Shown here one piece after another: positions 1 to 12,119 of a stretch of 60,536 bases of DNA (positions are counted from its first letter, which is position 1; every line of letters begins with the position of its first letter). The DNA lies in assembly GCA_022820625.1 (NCBI GenBank), contig JAJEFE010000040.1, positions 1 through 60,536 on the forward strand, read 5' to 3'. The notes under the pieces were generated by a model. It had not been told where the DNA came from, searched no databases, and was given only the letters and a program-made list of their open reading frames with translations. This DNA comes from Gammaproteobacteria bacterium. GTDB lineage: Bacteria > Pseudomonadota > Gammaproteobacteria > Steroidobacterales > Rariloculaceae. Made by a program: the position numbers and the translations under genes.

Positions 1-73
1 GGATGGCCATTAGCGAGGAGCCGTCGATGCTTGCCCCGCCAGGGATGGCGGGGCAAGCTTGAGCGCACAAGGG
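1..73. repeat. Dispersed hairpin repeat, copy 1
   Basis: This stretch aligns without gaps to 37751-37823 at about 80% identity by eye. Its core is a perfect 12-bp stem, GCTTGCCCCGCC (29-40) with GGCGGGGCAAGC (47-58), closed by a 6-nt loop, with GCGAGGAGCCGTCGAT on the left and GAGCGC on the right. The other copy keeps the stem through three paired substitutions. There is no T-run, so a simple intrinsic terminator is unlikely, although it lies about 80 bp past the parE stop. A REP-like intergenic element or a structured RNA segment is the best description; function unknown. Confidence 0.75.
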
Positions 74-136
74 CTGTCCGCGTGCGCCCTCGCAGCCCCC
101 ACCGAGCCAGAAAAAAATACCCTCGACACAGCCGAG

Positions 137-2101
<1,965 letters not shown>

Positions 2102-2172
2102 TTAGTCCTGCCCTTACACCCTCATTTGTTGCCTGAGATTAACCAAAAAACCCACACTCGGAGCCGAAGCAA

Positions 2173-3075
2173 TCACGTCATGTCCGCCAGTTCGCGTAAC
2201 GTGTTTGCCAACAGCCGAAACTCTTCGGTTCTCAACGACGTCTGGCGCCATGCCAACCCAATCTGGCGTGCTGCCGGCACGCTGAGTCGTGAAAGGGAGA
2301 TTCCCGTTCCCTGGGTGACATGAGCGTCAACCGCAAGCCTCGGTATGAGGGCGACGCCGACACCCGCCGCAACCATCTGCACCATCGTCAGCAAACTGCT
2401 GGCCTCGAACTGCGCACGAGCCCGCCTGTCGCTCGTCGTGCAGACGTCCAGCGTGTGGCCGCGCAGGCAGTGGCCTTCCTCCAGCAACATCAGCTGCTCG
2501 CCGGCAAGCGTTTCGAGCGAAACCTCGCCGGCCCCGGCGAGCGCGTGATTCCGGTTGCAGGCGAACAGGAGCTCATCCTCCATGATGACGTCAATGCGGA
2601 GATCGCCGGTGTCGTAGGGCAGCGCGATCAGGGCGGCGTCCAGCTCTCCGTTCTCCAGCCGCGCGAGCAGCGGCGCCGTCTGCTCCTCCCTCAGGTAGAT
2701 CGTAAGCTTCGGGAATCTTTCTCTCAGCGCCGGAAAGACCCGCGGCAGCACGAACGGTCCAATCGTCGGAATCACCCCGAGGCGCATCTCCCCGGTCATC
2801 GGAGAGCGAGCCGCCCTGGCCACTTCCATGACCTCTTCGGCTTCCCGCAATACCGCTTTCGCCCGATTGGCAATCTGCAGGCCGAAAGGGGTTATCAATA
2901 CGCGCCGGTTGGAACGCTCCGCGACGGCTGTTCCCAGCACCGATTCCAGATCCCGAATGCCTGCACTGAGTGTCGACTGGGTGATGTGGCAACGCTGTGC
3001 CGCCCTGCCGAAGTGTTGCGTATCGGCCAGCGCCGTCAGGTACTGGAGTTGCTTCATCGTCGGCAACCGCTTCAT
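2173..3075 (-). CDS. oxyR: OxyR-type peroxide-sensing LysR regulator
   Basis: A LysR-family transcription factor of 300 residues. The N-terminal winged HTH (about 1-65, HFGRAAQRCHITQSTLSAGI) is followed by a substrate-binding-like sensor domain. The redox pair that defines OxyR is present: Cys203 and Cys212 in GHCLRGHTLDVC, nine residues apart as in Escherichia coli (199/208), where H2O2 oxidation forms a disulfide that switches activation. It is divergent from katG, the classic target, which strongly supports the assignment. A second ATG at 3057 is an alternative start. A TATAAT -10 for oxyR lies inside the intergenic palindrome, so autorepression is likely. Confidence 0.93.
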   Translation of the reverse strand: MKRLPTMKQLQYLTALADTQHFGRAAQRCHITQSTLSAGIRDLESVLGTAVAERSNRRVLITPFGLQIANRAKAVLREAEEVMEVARAARSPMTGEMRLGVIPTIGPFVLPRVFPALRERFPKLTIYLREEQTAPLLARLENGELDAALIALPYDTGDLRIDVIMEDELLFACNRNHALAGAGEVSLETLAGEQLMLLEEGHCLRGHTLDVCTTSDRRARAQFEASSLLTMVQMVAAGVGVALIPRLAVDAHVTQGTGISLSRLSVPAARQIGLAWRQTSLRTEEFRLLANTLRELADMT

Positions 3076-3090
3076 CAGACTGATCTGCGC

Positions 3091-3163
3091 CCTATTATCC
3101 GTAAAATACGATTATTATAGCCGATAATAATCGTTGGACACGACAGCAAGTAACTCCTACACT
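3091..3163. promoter_or_regulatory. oxyR-katG divergent control region
   Basis: A perfect 10-bp inverted repeat, CGATTATTAT and ATAATAATCG with a 5-nt spacer (3109-3133), is AT-rich like OxyR sites. It abuts a sigma70-like promoter for katG: TTGGAC (3134-3139), 18-nt spacer, TACACT (3158-3163). On the minus strand TATAAT (3119-3114) could be the oxyR -10. OxyR binding immediately upstream of the katG -35 would suit activation and simultaneous repression of oxyR. The binding itself is inferred. Confidence 0.6.
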
Positions 3164-3334
3164 CACCCCGTTTACAGACCAAGCTGCCGTCGGTTCGCAG
3201 CGCCTTCCAATGAGCCAGCACACCCACATTCGTATCAGCGAAGAGAGCCGTGACGCAGTTGCCAGCCGGCTCTCGCTGGTGCAGGCCGATCACTGACGGC
3301 GGCGATAGACAAACGGGACATTCACAAGGAGTAA

Positions 3335-5530
<2,196 letters not shown>

Positions 5531-5545
5531 TTCGGGGTAATCCCG

Positions 5546-5581
5546 GGAAAGGTCCTCGGCGTGCCTGCCGAGGACCTTTCC
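5546..5581. terminator. Hairpin between convergent katG and TonB receptor genes
   Basis: A perfect 15-bp stem (5546-5560 with 5567-5581, GGAAAGGTCCTCGGC and its complement) surrounds a 6-nt loop. It sits 15 bp past the katG stop and 3 bp past the stop of the convergent receptor gene, so it could end transcription from both sides. It lacks a strong T-run, so the intrinsic efficiency is uncertain. Confidence 0.6.
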
Positions 5582-5584
5582 GCT

Positions 5585-8086
5585 TCAGAAGTAGACCTTC
5601 ACGCCGGCCCAGAGTGCGCGGGGGGCGCCGGGCGCGAGGAAGCGAACGTCCTTGTCGATGTCGTCCAGCCCGATGACCTCGTCCGGCTCCTCGCCGATCA
5701 GCCCGAAATTCTCGTATTCCCCGTCCAGCAAGTTCTCCACCAGCACGAACGCCTCGAATCGCTCGCCCCGGTAGTTCGCGCGCGCATTTACCGTCGCGTA
5801 GCCGTCCAGTTTGTCCAGTTCGTTGGATTCGTCGCCGCGCAGGTGGCTGCCGGCGACCGCGAGCAACTCCAGTCCAGCGGAAAAACGGTCCGAGAAGGCG
5901 TGCTCCACGGCCGCCTTGAACATGTGATCGGGTATGCCCGGCAGCTCGGCGCCGGCGCGTACCGGACGGGTGCTGAACAATCCGTCGTCATCGTCGTCAC
6001 TGTATTCGTCAACGGAATCGTCGTCGGCGCCGCCGTTCTCGCCCGACTCATCTTCGTCATCATCGTCGCCCCGCAGCAGCGCGTTGGCCGGATGGTTCGG
6101 GCTCAGTACGTCGAAATTGTCTTCAAACGTCGCCTGGATATACGTGTAGTTGATGTTCCAACGCCATCGTTCGCTTGTGCCCGCGAGCGACGCCTCGAGA
6201 CCCAGACGCCGCGTGTTGTCGATATTCTTGAAGAGTCCGTGCGCCCGGGTCTGGCCGGTCTGCCAGATGATGTCATTCTCATTGAGGGTGCGGAACAGCC
6301 CCAGCGACCAGTTCCAGTCGGCGGCCAGGGCGCCGCGCACGCCGATCTCGAAATTCCTGGCGATGACCTCGTCCAGCGGCGGGTCGGCCAGGAAGGCATT
6401 CGGCAGACGGCACTCCTCGACCTCGCCCGTACCCGGGTTGCGGCTCAATTCCTCGCTGCAGGCCAGTTCGATGGGTGTCGGCAGGCGGCTGGACTGGTTG
6501 TAGGCGCTGTACAGGTCCACCTGGTCCGACACGCGGCGCACCGCGCCCACGCCCCAGTTGAAATTGCCGAAATCGTGCTCGCCGTTCAGTTGCGGCTGCT
6601 CGCCGGTCCGGTCGCGCAACACGACTCGACTGTCGTGGTAGAAGCCCGAGAGCAAGATCGACCAATTCTCGCCGAGAGTGAATCGGTCGCCCGCGTAGAT
6701 ATAATTCCGCGCCACGTTGGCGCCGATATCGGTTTCCTCGCCGGCGGATCCGCCGCTCACCGCCCGAGAGGTCGAGGTCGAGCGCGTCACCGGATCGAAC
6801 AGGGCGAACTGGACACGGGAATTGAAGTCGCTGCTGCCGCGATAGAATCCCACACCCGCCGTCAGGTCGTGCTCGATCCGAAACAGTTCCGCAACCGCGT
6901 CTATCTCCACGACGCCTCCCCTGGAATCCTGTCCACGGCCGCTCAAATTATTGATTGCGCTGCAGCCGCTCTCGCCGACGGCCTCTTCGAACTCGTCCTC
7001 CTCGATATCACCACCGCCGAGCGGTTCGCCCAGTTCATCCTCCACGGCATCGCGGCAGGCGCCCTGAAGCACTCTGGTGAGTCCGTCAATCCCGCCGAAG
7101 CCGTCATCGACGAGTACATCCACCTCGTCCTCGTCCAGCCCGTCACCGTTGAACGATTCGGTGTCATTACCGCGGTGGTACAGGTTGGCGGAGAGGCTGA
7201 CCCGGTCGGCCAGCGCATAATCGCCCCGCAGCACCAGGGTCCGGGCATCGTTGCGGGTGATATCGGGCGCCGTGAAAATCCGTTCGCGGCCGACCTCGAG
7301 AAGCCCGGCGGGCGCCAGCCCGTTGCCGGTCAAGTCCGACCGCGCCCGATGGAAGTTGAGGCCCAGAGCGCCCCGTTCGCCGCGCCAGTCAACGCTACCG
7401 TAGAGATTTTCCGTCCAGGACGGCGACAGGTCCCGCCAGCCGTTGTCCTCGAATCGTTGCGCGTTGAAGTAGTAAGCCCAGTCGCCGTTGTTGCCGCCGC
7501 TCTCGATGTTGGCGATCGCCCTGCCGTTGGAACCGCCCTCGACTTCCACCGAATGGCGCGGATGGGAAAAGCCGTCCTTCATCTGCACGACCACCGAGCC
7601 GCCGAGCGTATTCAGCCCGTACAGGGGATTCGAGCCGCCGAGCAAGCTGAGGCTTGCGATCGCGTTCATCGGCACCAGGTCCCAGTTGACCGCATCGCCC
7701 AGGGGTTCGTTGAGCCGCACGCCGTTCTGGTAGACCGTGAGCCCCATGGGCAGGCCGAGCAGCGGAGACGCAGCATAGCCCCGATAGTAGAGATCGGGTT
7801 GCAACGGATTGCCCTGGGCGGAGTGGAAGTGCACACCGCCGAAGCGCCGGCTGAGATAACTCGAGATATCCGCACTGCCGCTCGTCGCGAGTTCTTCTGC
7901 GACGGCGGACTGGATGACGCCGGGAAAGTCGCGCTCGCTGGCGCCCTCGGCGCGAACCGGTGTCGTGCCCAACACCGTTATCGTCTCGACATCCTGCGCC
8001 GCGGCCGGAGAAAGCGGAACGTGCAGCATTGCCAGCGCGGCCGCTACCGGCAATGGCATCAGGGACGTTCGGATCCGGCGCGACAC
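5585..8086 (-). CDS. TonB-dependent outer-membrane receptor
   Basis: A gated beta-barrel importer energised by TonB/ExbBD. From a GTG at 8086 the product is 833 residues: a signal peptide (MSRRIRTSLMPLPVAAALAM, cut after AAAQ), a TonB-box-like ETITVLGT, a plug domain (about 45-180, with RGYAASPLLGLPMGLTVYQNGVRLNEP), a barrel and a C-terminal aromatic residue (VKVYF). Start choice: GTG gives a charged n-region; the ATG at 8059 would lack one. Predicted extracellular loops contain unusually acidic stretches (about 7075-7150, 6967-7030 and 5977-6075), suggesting a cation or basic ligand. Substrate unknown. The in-frame sequence upstream of 8086 overlaps xseB and is not part of the gene. Confidence 0.88.
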   Translation of the reverse strand: MSRRIRTSLMPLPVAAALAMLHVPLSPAAAQDVETITVLGTTPVRAEGASERDFPGVIQSAVAEELATSGSADISSYLSRRFGGVHFHSAQGNPLQPDLYYRGYAASPLLGLPMGLTVYQNGVRLNEPLGDAVNWDLVPMNAIASLSLLGGSNPLYGLNTLGGSVVVQMKDGFSHPRHSVEVEGGSNGRAIANIESGGNNGDWAYYFNAQRFEDNGWRDLSPSWTENLYGSVDWRGERGALGLNFHRARSDLTGNGLAPAGLLEVGRERIFTAPDITRNDARTLVLRGDYALADRVSLSANLYHRGNDTESFNGDGLDEDEVDVLVDDGFGGIDGLTRVLQGACRDAVEDELGEPLGGGDIEEDEFEEAVGESGCSAINNLSGRGQDSRGGVVEIDAVAELFRIEHDLTAGVGFYRGSSDFNSRVQFALFDPVTRSTSTSRAVSGGSAGEETDIGANVARNYIYAGDRFTLGENWSILLSGFYHDSRVVLRDRTGEQPQLNGEHDFGNFNWGVGAVRRVSDQVDLYSAYNQSSRLPTPIELACSEELSRNPGTGEVEECRLPNAFLADPPLDEVIARNFEIGVRGALAADWNWSLGLFRTLNENDIIWQTGQTRAHGLFKNIDNTRRLGLEASLAGTSERWRWNINYTYIQATFEDNFDVLSPNHPANALLRGDDDDEDESGENGGADDDSVDEYSDDDDDGLFSTRPVRAGAELPGIPDHMFKAAVEHAFSDRFSAGLELLAVAGSHLRGDESNELDKLDGYATVNARANYRGERFEAFVLVENLLDGEYENFGLIGEEPDEVIGLDDIDKDVRFLAPGAPRALWAGVKVYF

Positions 8087-8190
8087 ATTTGACCCATGAA
8101 TTGGCTTCCCAAGCGGGATCAAGCGTACCCCATTTGACCGCCGGGACCACGCTGTGTACCGTGCGGCGTGCTGATCGGGAGACCCAATCG

Positions 8191-8430
8191 ATGACCGAAG
8201 ATCCAGGCGTTGCCGGGCTCGAAAAATCCCTGGAAGAACTCGAAGCGTTGCTGAAGGAACTGGAGAGTGGCGAACTGACGCTGGAAGCTGCGCTGGCCCA
8301 TTTCGAGCGCGGGGTGCAGTTGACTCGCCAGTGCCAGAACGCATTGCAGGAAGCCGAACAGAAGGTGGAGATCCTGCTGAAAAAGTCGCCGGAAGCCGAA
8401 CCGGAACCGTTCGACTCACCGGACGAGTGA
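8191..8430 (+). CDS. xseB: Exodeoxyribonuclease VII small subunit
   Basis: The small helical subunit of ExoVII, which binds XseA in several copies to form the single-strand exonuclease. The 79 residues show the diagnostic LEKSLEELEALLKELESGELTLEAALAHFERGVQL and the following helix of QNALQEAEQKVEIL. The ATG at 8191 follows GGGAG with suitable spacing. In many proteobacteria xseB precedes ispA and dxs; here it stands alone between a divergent receptor gene and a convergent pgpA. Confidence 0.93.
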   Translation: MTEDPGVAGLEKSLEELEALLKELESGELTLEAALAHFERGVQLTRQCQNALQEAEQKVEILLKKSPEAEPEPFDSPDE

Positions 8431-8436
8431 GTATCG

Positions 8437-8910
8437 CTACGCGAGGGCCAGACGTCCCAACAGGACGCACACCGCCGCAAGACCCGCCGCCGCCAGATCG
8501 TCCAGCATGATGCCCATGCCGCCGCCGACGCGCCGGTCCAGGTAACCGACAGGCCAGGGTTTGGCGACATCGAACAACCGAAACAGCACGAAGGCCGCCG
8601 CCCACCACAGCGGCTGGGCCGGAAGCACCAGCGTGACCGCCAGGAATCCGACGATTTCATCCCATACCACGGCCGGGTGATCGCGCGTCCCCAGCCGTCT
8701 GGCGCTTTCGCCGCAAATCCGGACACCGGCCAGCGCAAGGACCGCCACCAGTCCGGCTCGGGCCGGTAGCGGCAGCGGCATAAGCCACCATCCCGCGAGA
8801 GCGGCCGCCGCCGTCGCCGCCGTGCCCGGCGCCACGGGCACGAGCCCGACGCCGAACCCCAGGGCGAGCAGATGGACCGGCTGTCTCAGCAGGGCGATGC
8901 CGGGTTGCAT
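8437..8910 (-). CDS. pgpA: Phosphatidylglycerophosphatase A
   Basis: A membrane enzyme that dephosphorylates phosphatidylglycerol phosphate in the last step of phosphatidylglycerol synthesis. The product has several hydrophobic helices, the family segment LGFGVGLVPVAPGTAATAAA, an acidic site in WDEIVGF, and RLFDVAKPWPVGYLDRRVGGGMGIMLDDLAAA. The ATG at 8910 is preferred because GGAG precedes it by 7 nt and the thiL stop lies 1 nt upstream. An ATG at 8925 would add five residues and overlap thiL by 14 bp. It is the last gene of the rib-nus-thi block. Confidence 0.94.
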   Translation of the reverse strand: MQPGIALLRQPVHLLALGFGVGLVPVAPGTAATAAAALAGWWLMPLPLPARAGLVAVLALAGVRICGESARRLGTRDHPAVVWDEIVGFLAVTLVLPAQPLWWAAAFVLFRLFDVAKPWPVGYLDRRVGGGMGIMLDDLAAAGLAAVCVLLGRLALA

Positions 8911-8911
8911 G

Positions 8912-9937
8912 TCATTCTCCGCCATGCGTCGGCTCCGTTGCGGACGCGGCGGTGCTCTCTCCGAAATGCGAATAGCCGGAGGTTACAGGCGGCGCCATGG
9001 GCCGGCCGTTCCGCCGGCAGTGCACGCCGCGGCCCTCCGCGAGTTGACCGATCCTCCGAACCGGCGTTTCGCACGCCGCCAACGCCTGTTCAATCGCGCG
9101 CCGCCGGGAAGGCGGCGCCGTAAAGCACAGCTCGTAATCGTCGCCACCGGTCAGGGCCCACGATTCCGCATCCCGTGCCGGAAACAGTTCCCGCAGTTCC
9201 GGCGACACGGGCAGCCGATCCACATCCACGTCAGCTGCCTGGCCGCTGGCCCGGCAAAGGTGTCCCAGGTCGGCCAGCAACCCGTCCGAAACGTCGATGG
9301 CCGCGCTGGCCAGGCCCCGGAGCGCGATCCCGGCGGCGATGCGCGGCGTCGGCGCGAGGAACCGGGAAACAAGCGCCCGGTGAGCAGCGCCGGCCCGCGA
9401 CAGGCTTCGCGACAGGAGGTCGAGCCCGCCGGCCGCATCCCCCAGCGTACCGGTTACGTGGATATCGTCTCCGACCGAAGCGCCCCCACGAGTGAGGATG
9501 CGATCCCGGTCTACTTCGCCGAGCACCTGCAGGGTGACCGACAGCGGTCCGCGCGTCGTATCGCCGCCGAGGAGTTCGACGCCATGCTCGCCCGCCAGCG
9601 CGAAGAATCCCCGCGCAAATGCCTCCAGCCAGGCGTGGTCCGCATCGGGCAAGGTGAGCGCCAAGGTGCACCAGCGAGGCTCCGCGCCCATGGCTGCAAG
9701 ATCGCTGAGGTTCACCGCCAGGACGCGATGACCCACGGCGTCCCCGGCCAGTCCGGCCGGGAAGTGCACTCCGGATACCAGCGTGTCCGTGGCCACCGCG
9801 GTTGCGCCGCGGATTTCCACGACCGCCGCATCGTCGCCGACCCCGACAATCACCCTGGAGTCTTCGCTCTTTGGTGCGAAGTACCGCTCAATCACCCCGA
9901 ACTCGTCCAGCCCCCCGGTTTCACCGTCACGATTCAT
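8912..9937 (-). CDS. thiL: Thiamine-monophosphate kinase
   Basis: It phosphorylates thiamine monophosphate to thiamine pyrophosphate using ATP. The 341 residues belong to the AIR-synthase-like fold: VGDDAAVV with the metal-binding acidic motif, ATDTLVSGVHFP, NLSDLAAMGAEP, GGDTTRGP, IDVSDGLLADLGH and TGGDDYELCF. The ATG at 9937 overlaps the nusB stop in an ATGA arrangement, typical of translational coupling. The nusB-thiL-pgpA order is widely conserved in proteobacteria. Confidence 0.95.
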   Translation of the reverse strand: MNRDGETGGLDEFGVIERYFAPKSEDSRVIVGVGDDAAVVEIRGATAVATDTLVSGVHFPAGLAGDAVGHRVLAVNLSDLAAMGAEPRWCTLALTLPDADHAWLEAFARGFFALAGEHGVELLGGDTTRGPLSVTLQVLGEVDRDRILTRGGASVGDDIHVTGTLGDAAGGLDLLSRSLSRAGAAHRALVSRFLAPTPRIAAGIALRGLASAAIDVSDGLLADLGHLCRASGQAADVDVDRLPVSPELRELFPARDAESWALTGGDDYELCFTAPPSRRRAIEQALAACETPVRRIGQLAEGRGVHCRRNGRPMAPPVTSGYSHFGESTAASATEPTHGGE

Positions 9938-10377
9938 GCACTGCGGCCGTCGACCTGCTTCGCCGCGCGATCCAGCACGGCGTTGACGAACCGGTAGCAA
10001 TCCACCGGACCGTACTGCTTCGCCAGTTCCACGGATTCGTTGATGATCACCCGGGTCGGAACGTCCCTGCGGCCATGCAGTTCCGCAAGTCCCAGGAGGA
10101 GTACGGCCCGGCTGACCGCGTCGGTACTGTCGATGTTTCGGTCCGCATGCCTTGCGATCTCCCGGTCCAGCGTTTCGGCATCGCGGAGCGCCAGCGACAG
10201 AACGTCCCCGAAGTAGTCCCGATCGACGCTCGAGTATTCCGGCATGGCGGCAAATTGCTCGCGCAATTCAGCCTCGCTGTGCCCGGCAAGCTGCCATTGA
10301 TAAAGCGCCATGACGAGCAACTCCCGTGCTCCGCGACGGCGATGGACGGACGTGTCTGCGTCATTCCGCACGATCAA
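9934..10377 (-). CDS. nusB: Transcription antitermination factor NusB
   Basis: NusB binds boxA RNA with NusE (S10) during rRNA antitermination. The all-helical family pattern is clear: RRRGARELLVMALYQWQLAG at the N-terminus, DRDYFGDVL, and the C-terminal AVLLLGLAELHGRRDVPTRVIINESVELAKQYG. The start is uncertain: the reading begins with TTG at 10377, a GTG follows at 10371, and no strong ribosome-binding site supports either. It lies 66 bp downstream of ribH. Confidence 0.94.
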   Translation of the reverse strand: MIVRNDADTSVHRRRGARELLVMALYQWQLAGHSEAELREQFAAMPEYSSVDRDYFGDVLSLALRDAETLDREIARHADRNIDSTDAVSRAVLLLGLAELHGRRDVPTRVIINESVELAKQYGPVDCYRFVNAVLDRAAKQVDGRSA

Positions 10378-10443
10378 CCCACATACGCTACCGACGAGCC
10401 TGCCAGGCGGGATGGCGGCATCCGGCCCACTGCACGAACACGC

Positions 10444-10917
10444 TCAGTTGGACAACCGGCGTCGCAGGTTTGCCATCTCGATCACGGCCGATGCCGCTTC
10501 GGCGCCCTTGTTGTTCGATTCGGGACCGGAGCGCGCCCTGGCCTGTTCGATGGTGTCCACGGTGAGGATCCCGAACCCCACGGGAATCCGATACTCGAGG
10601 CTGACATCGGTCGCGCCGCGGCAGGCCTCCCCGGCCACGTAGTCGAAATGCGGCGTCTCGCCCCGAATGACGCAGCCGAGGGCGAGAAGGCCGTCGTAGC
10701 GGTCGGCGGCAGCCATCAGTTTGAGCGCCAGGGGAATCTCGAAAGCGCCCGGCACCCGTACGACATCCAGATCGTCGGCATCGGCGCCGGCCTGAGCCAG
10801 CGTCTCCACGGCCGCCGCAAGCAGACGGTCGACGATGAAGTCGTTGAACCGTGAAGCGACGATCCCGAATCGGAGCCCCAGTGCCCCGAGATCGCCTGAT
10901 ATCTCGTTGAATTGCAT
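10444..10917 (-). CDS. ribH: 6,7-dimethyl-8-ribityllumazine synthase
   Basis: The penultimate riboflavin enzyme, condensing 3,4-dihydroxy-2-butanone 4-phosphate with the ribitylaminopyrimidine. The 157 residues show GIVASRFNDFIVDRLL, VPGAFEIPLALK, the loop LGCVIRGETPHFDYV with the catalytic His, and the C-terminal NNKGAEAASAVIEMANL. It is placed 20 bp downstream of ribBA in the riboflavin block. Confidence 0.96.
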   Translation of the reverse strand: MQFNEISGDLGALGLRFGIVASRFNDFIVDRLLAAAVETLAQAGADADDLDVVRVPGAFEIPLALKLMAAADRYDGLLALGCVIRGETPHFDYVAGEACRGATDVSLEYRIPVGFGILTVDTIEQARARSGPESNNKGAEAASAVIEMANLRRRLSN

Positions 10918-10937
10918 GTCCGAAGCACTCGCAGCGG

Positions 10938-12092
10938 CTATTCGTCCGGCGTTTCGTCGGACAGATACTCGACCACTTCCAGACCGAATCCGGAGATGGC
11001 GTGCATCTGCTTCGGCGCGCTCAGCACGCGCATGCGCTTGACGCCCAGCGCCCGCAGGATCTGCGCGCCGGTGCCGAACGTCTTCAGCTCGCTGGTGCGG
11101 TCGTGGGGGATCACGTGTTCGTCACACCCCCGTTCGAGTTCCCTGACTGCGGTCATCAGGTCCCTGGGACCCTCGTTCTGCCGAAGAATGACGATAACGC
11201 CGCAATCCTCCTCGGCGATCAGCTTGATGGTGCTGCGCAGCGGCCAGCCCAGGCGGCTGTCCTGAATTCCGACCACGTCGCTCAGGGTATTCTGAACGTG
11301 TACGCGCACCAGAGTGGGCGTCCGGGGTTCGGGTTGGCCGCGCACCAGGGCCAGGTGCACGGTGCGATTGACATGATCCTCCATGCAAACCAGGCGGAAC
11401 GGACCGAATTCCGTCTCGATCCCGAGATCGGCGATGGCTTCCACGGTCTCTTCCTTGGCGAGCCGATACCTTATGAGGTCAGCTATGGTGCCGATCTTGA
11501 GCCCGTGCCGGCGGGCGAACCGCAACAGATCGTCCCTCCTGGCCATGGAACCGTCTTCGTTGAGGATCTCCACGATCATCGCCGCCGGTTCGAAGCCCGC
11601 CAGACGCACCAGGTCGCAGCCCGCCTCAGTATGTCCGGCGCGCGTCAGCACGCCGCCCGGCTGGGCCTTGAGCGGAAACACGTGGCCGGGCTGCTGCAAG
11701 TCCTCTGGCCTTGCGTCCGGCGCCACCGCCGCGCGAATCGTCCGCGCCCGGTCATGGGCCGAAATCCCTGTGGTGATCCCCCTGGCCGCCTCAATGGACA
11801 CGGTGAAGTTGGTGCCGCGCCGCCGGTCGGTCTCGCTGACCATCAGCGGCAGGCGCAGTTGCTCGCAGCGCTGCCCTGTCAGCGTCAGGCAGATCAGGCC
11901 CCGGCCGTAACGCGCCATGAAATTGACGTCGGAGGCGCGCACCCGGCTGGCGGCCATGATCAGGTCGCCCTCGTTCTCGCGGGATTCATCGTCCATGATG
12001 ATGACCATCCTGCCGGCGCGCAGGTCGGCGACGATGTCCTCGGTCGTGTTCAGCCCCGCAACGGCGGTTTCCGTGTTGATTGAAATGGCCAC
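10938..12092 (-). CDS. ribBA: RibBA-type protein: active DHBP synthase, degenerate GTP cyclohydrolase II domain
   Basis: The N-terminal half (about 10-210) is 3,4-dihydroxy-2-butanone 4-phosphate synthase with its hallmark residues (DDESRENEGDLIMAA, HTEAGCDLVRLAG), converting ribulose 5-phosphate for riboflavin. The C-terminal half has the GTP cyclohydrolase II fold pattern (HLALVRG, LIAEEDCGVIVILRQNEGP, ILRALGVKRMRVLS) but lacks all three zinc cysteines. The places of the usual HSECLTGD and RCDCG motifs read HVQNTLSD and QDSRLGW. That domain is therefore probably not a cyclohydrolase, and a separate RibA should exist elsewhere. The start codon is GTG. Confidence 0.92.
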   Translation of the reverse strand: MAISINTETAVAGLNTTEDIVADLRAGRMVIIMDDESRENEGDLIMAASRVRASDVNFMARYGRGLICLTLTGQRCEQLRLPLMVSETDRRRGTNFTVSIEAARGITTGISAHDRARTIRAAVAPDARPEDLQQPGHVFPLKAQPGGVLTRAGHTEAGCDLVRLAGFEPAAMIVEILNEDGSMARRDDLLRFARRHGLKIGTIADLIRYRLAKEETVEAIADLGIETEFGPFRLVCMEDHVNRTVHLALVRGQPEPRTPTLVRVHVQNTLSDVVGIQDSRLGWPLRSTIKLIAEEDCGVIVILRQNEGPRDLMTAVRELERGCDEHVIPHDRTSELKTFGTGAQILRALGVKRMRVLSAPKQMHAISGFGLEVVEYLSDETPDE

Positions 12093-12119
12093 GAGATCCA
12101 GATTTCCCTTGTCGTCTGT

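Noticed and set aside
5561..8092. 843-codon open frame opposite the TonB receptor
   Set aside because: The receptor frame carries signal peptide, plug and barrel features; the opposite frame has none.
10918..12119. FMN riboswitch in the riboflavin block
   Set aside because: Gaps between rib genes are 20-27 bp or overlaps, too short for the aptamer, and no RFN-like sequence was seen before glyA or nrdR.
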